This document shows, piece by piece, positions 5,371-5,729 of a stretch of 5,729 bases of DNA. Under the pieces are notes generated by a model. That model saw nothing but the letters and a program-made list of their open reading frames with translations, was not told where the DNA came from and did no database searches. The DNA is from DATDAW01 sp036524675. Lineage in GTDB: Bacteria > Verrucomicrobiota > Verrucomicrobiia > Chthoniobacterales > DASVRZ01. The translations under genes and the position numbers were made by a program. The stretch lies in the NCBI GenBank assembly GCA_036524675.1, contig DATDBU010000162.1:1-5729 (forward strand). Reading direction: 5' to 3'. Positions within the stretch are counted from its first letter, which is position 1. Each line of letters opens with the position of its first letter.

Positions 5371-5682
5371 ATGAAATCAACCGTCCGCCAATACGCCCGT
5401 TCCAGTCCCAGTATTTTTTGGGAGGGAGTTGCCCAGCCCGAACCCAAACGGGGTGCCTGTGTTGCCGTCCGAACAGGCGTTCCTGGCGCTTGTCGCAGGG
5501 ATCTGCAGGTCATCGAAACTGTCGGCGAAATCGGCCATCGGCTGACGCCTGGGATGAAACGGAAGATTCTCGCTGAAAATGCCGCACGCCTCTTTCATAT
5601 CGTTCTTGCGGAGAAAAAGCTTGAGCTCAGCTTGACGAAACCGACCGAAATCGATCGGGGATCAGCAATTGCAGTCGCATGA
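5371..5682 (+). CDS. Unrecognised 103-residue protein with an amidohydrolase-like C-terminal stretch
   Basis: First ORF of the predicted sigma-54 unit. The product is basic and soluble, with no signal peptide or membrane segment. Residues from about 46 to 77 (QVIETVGEIGHRLTPGMKRK, then ILAENAARLFHI) resemble the end of amidohydrolase-2 family enzymes, where a 'KIL..NAARLF' helix is typical. The metal-binding TIM-barrel that should precede it is absent, and residues 1-45 match nothing I recognise. It may therefore be a small protein in its own right, a truncated amidohydrolase remnant, or a chance resemblance. Codon choice is similar to that of neighbouring genes, favouring real coding. The ATG has no Shine-Dalgarno, but rpoA here also lacks one. 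Its stop overlaps the next ATG (ATGA, 5679-5682), which suggests translational coupling. Function unknown. Confidence 0.45.
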   Translation: MKSTVRQYARSSPSIFWEGVAQPEPKRGACVAVRTGVPGACRRDLQVIETVGEIGHRLTPGMKRKILAENAARLFHIVLAEKKLELSLTKPTEIDRGSAIAVA

Positions 5683-5729
5683 GACCCGAACGAACAGCCG
5701 AAGTCTGGAGGGTACTCGGCGCGGGGGCC
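5679..5729 (+). CDS. Possible start of a second gene in the sigma-54 unit, cut by the window edge
   Basis: An ATG overlaps the preceding stop as ATGA, and the frame stays open for 17 codons to the edge (MRPERTAEVWRVLGAGA). A GGGGA purine run about 20 nt upstream is too far for a good ribosome site, so initiation would rely on coupling. Seventeen codons are too few to identify a family or to prove coding. Confidence 0.25.
   Translation, partial: MRPERTAEVWRVLGAGA

Noticed and set aside
5413..5430. GGGAGGGAGTTGC as a sigma-54 promoter or a Shine-Dalgarno
   Set aside because: The GG-GC spacing is one base off consensus, and no in-frame start codon follows at a suitable distance.
5377..5598. 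Minus-strand 73-codon ORF opposite the small sigma-54-driven gene
   Set aside because: No recognisable similarity and no sensible ribosome site; the plus-strand frame has better codon use and better context.

Overview
The window most likely comes from a moderately GC-rich member of the Verrucomicrobiota. This is judged from the look of the RpoA N-terminus (MPVRLGRFEMPKSLVKDE) and from the L28 form with a long basic insert; it is a recognition-based inference and no search was run. There are five confidently identified genes, one small probable gene and one possible gene start at the right edge.

Layout. (1) Positions 1-951, minus strand: a COG0523/CobW-family metallochaperone GTPase, missing only its last few residues at the left edge. 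(2) Positions 952-1131: a non-coding gap with a strong factor-independent terminator for rpmB and a 9-bp inverted repeat upstream of the GTPase gene. (3) Positions 1132-1395, minus strand: rpmB (ribosomal protein L28). (4) Positions 1396-1619: a divergent promoter region with overlapping candidate sigma-70 promoters and a long, foldable rpoA leader. (5) Positions 1620-3132, plus strand: rpoA and rplQ, the tail of the usual alpha operon but without rpsM-rpsK-rpsD in front. (6) Positions 3156-3189: a bidirectional terminator between converging genes. (7) Positions 3251-5140, minus strand: an AcoR-type sigma-54 enhancer-binding regulator (GAF, PAS, AAA+, Fis-type HTH). (8) Positions 5141-5370: a divergent control region. 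(9) Positions 5371-5729, plus strand: a 103-residue ORF of unknown function, overlapping by ATGA a possible next gene that runs off the right edge.

The most interesting part is the right end. In the gap divergent from the regulator there are two copies of the same imperfect dyad (TGTTCC-N5-GG..CA), centred 24 bp apart. They are followed by a well-formed -24/-12 element (TGGCATG-N4-ATGCT) pointing away from the regulator. The dyads sit at about -101 and -77 relative to the predicted start. This is the complete architecture of an enhancer-controlled sigma-54 promoter, and it predicts that the regulator switches on the plus-strand unit beginning at 5371. That unit is unrecognised except for an amidohydrolase-like C-terminal stretch.

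The left half is ordinary housekeeping with a few unusual touches. rpoA-rplQ is detached from the rest of the alpha operon and has its own promoter and structured leader. A metallochaperone-family GTPase lies next to a ribosomal protein that lacks zinc-binding cysteine pairs, an arrangement reminiscent of zinc-limitation regulons in other bacteria.
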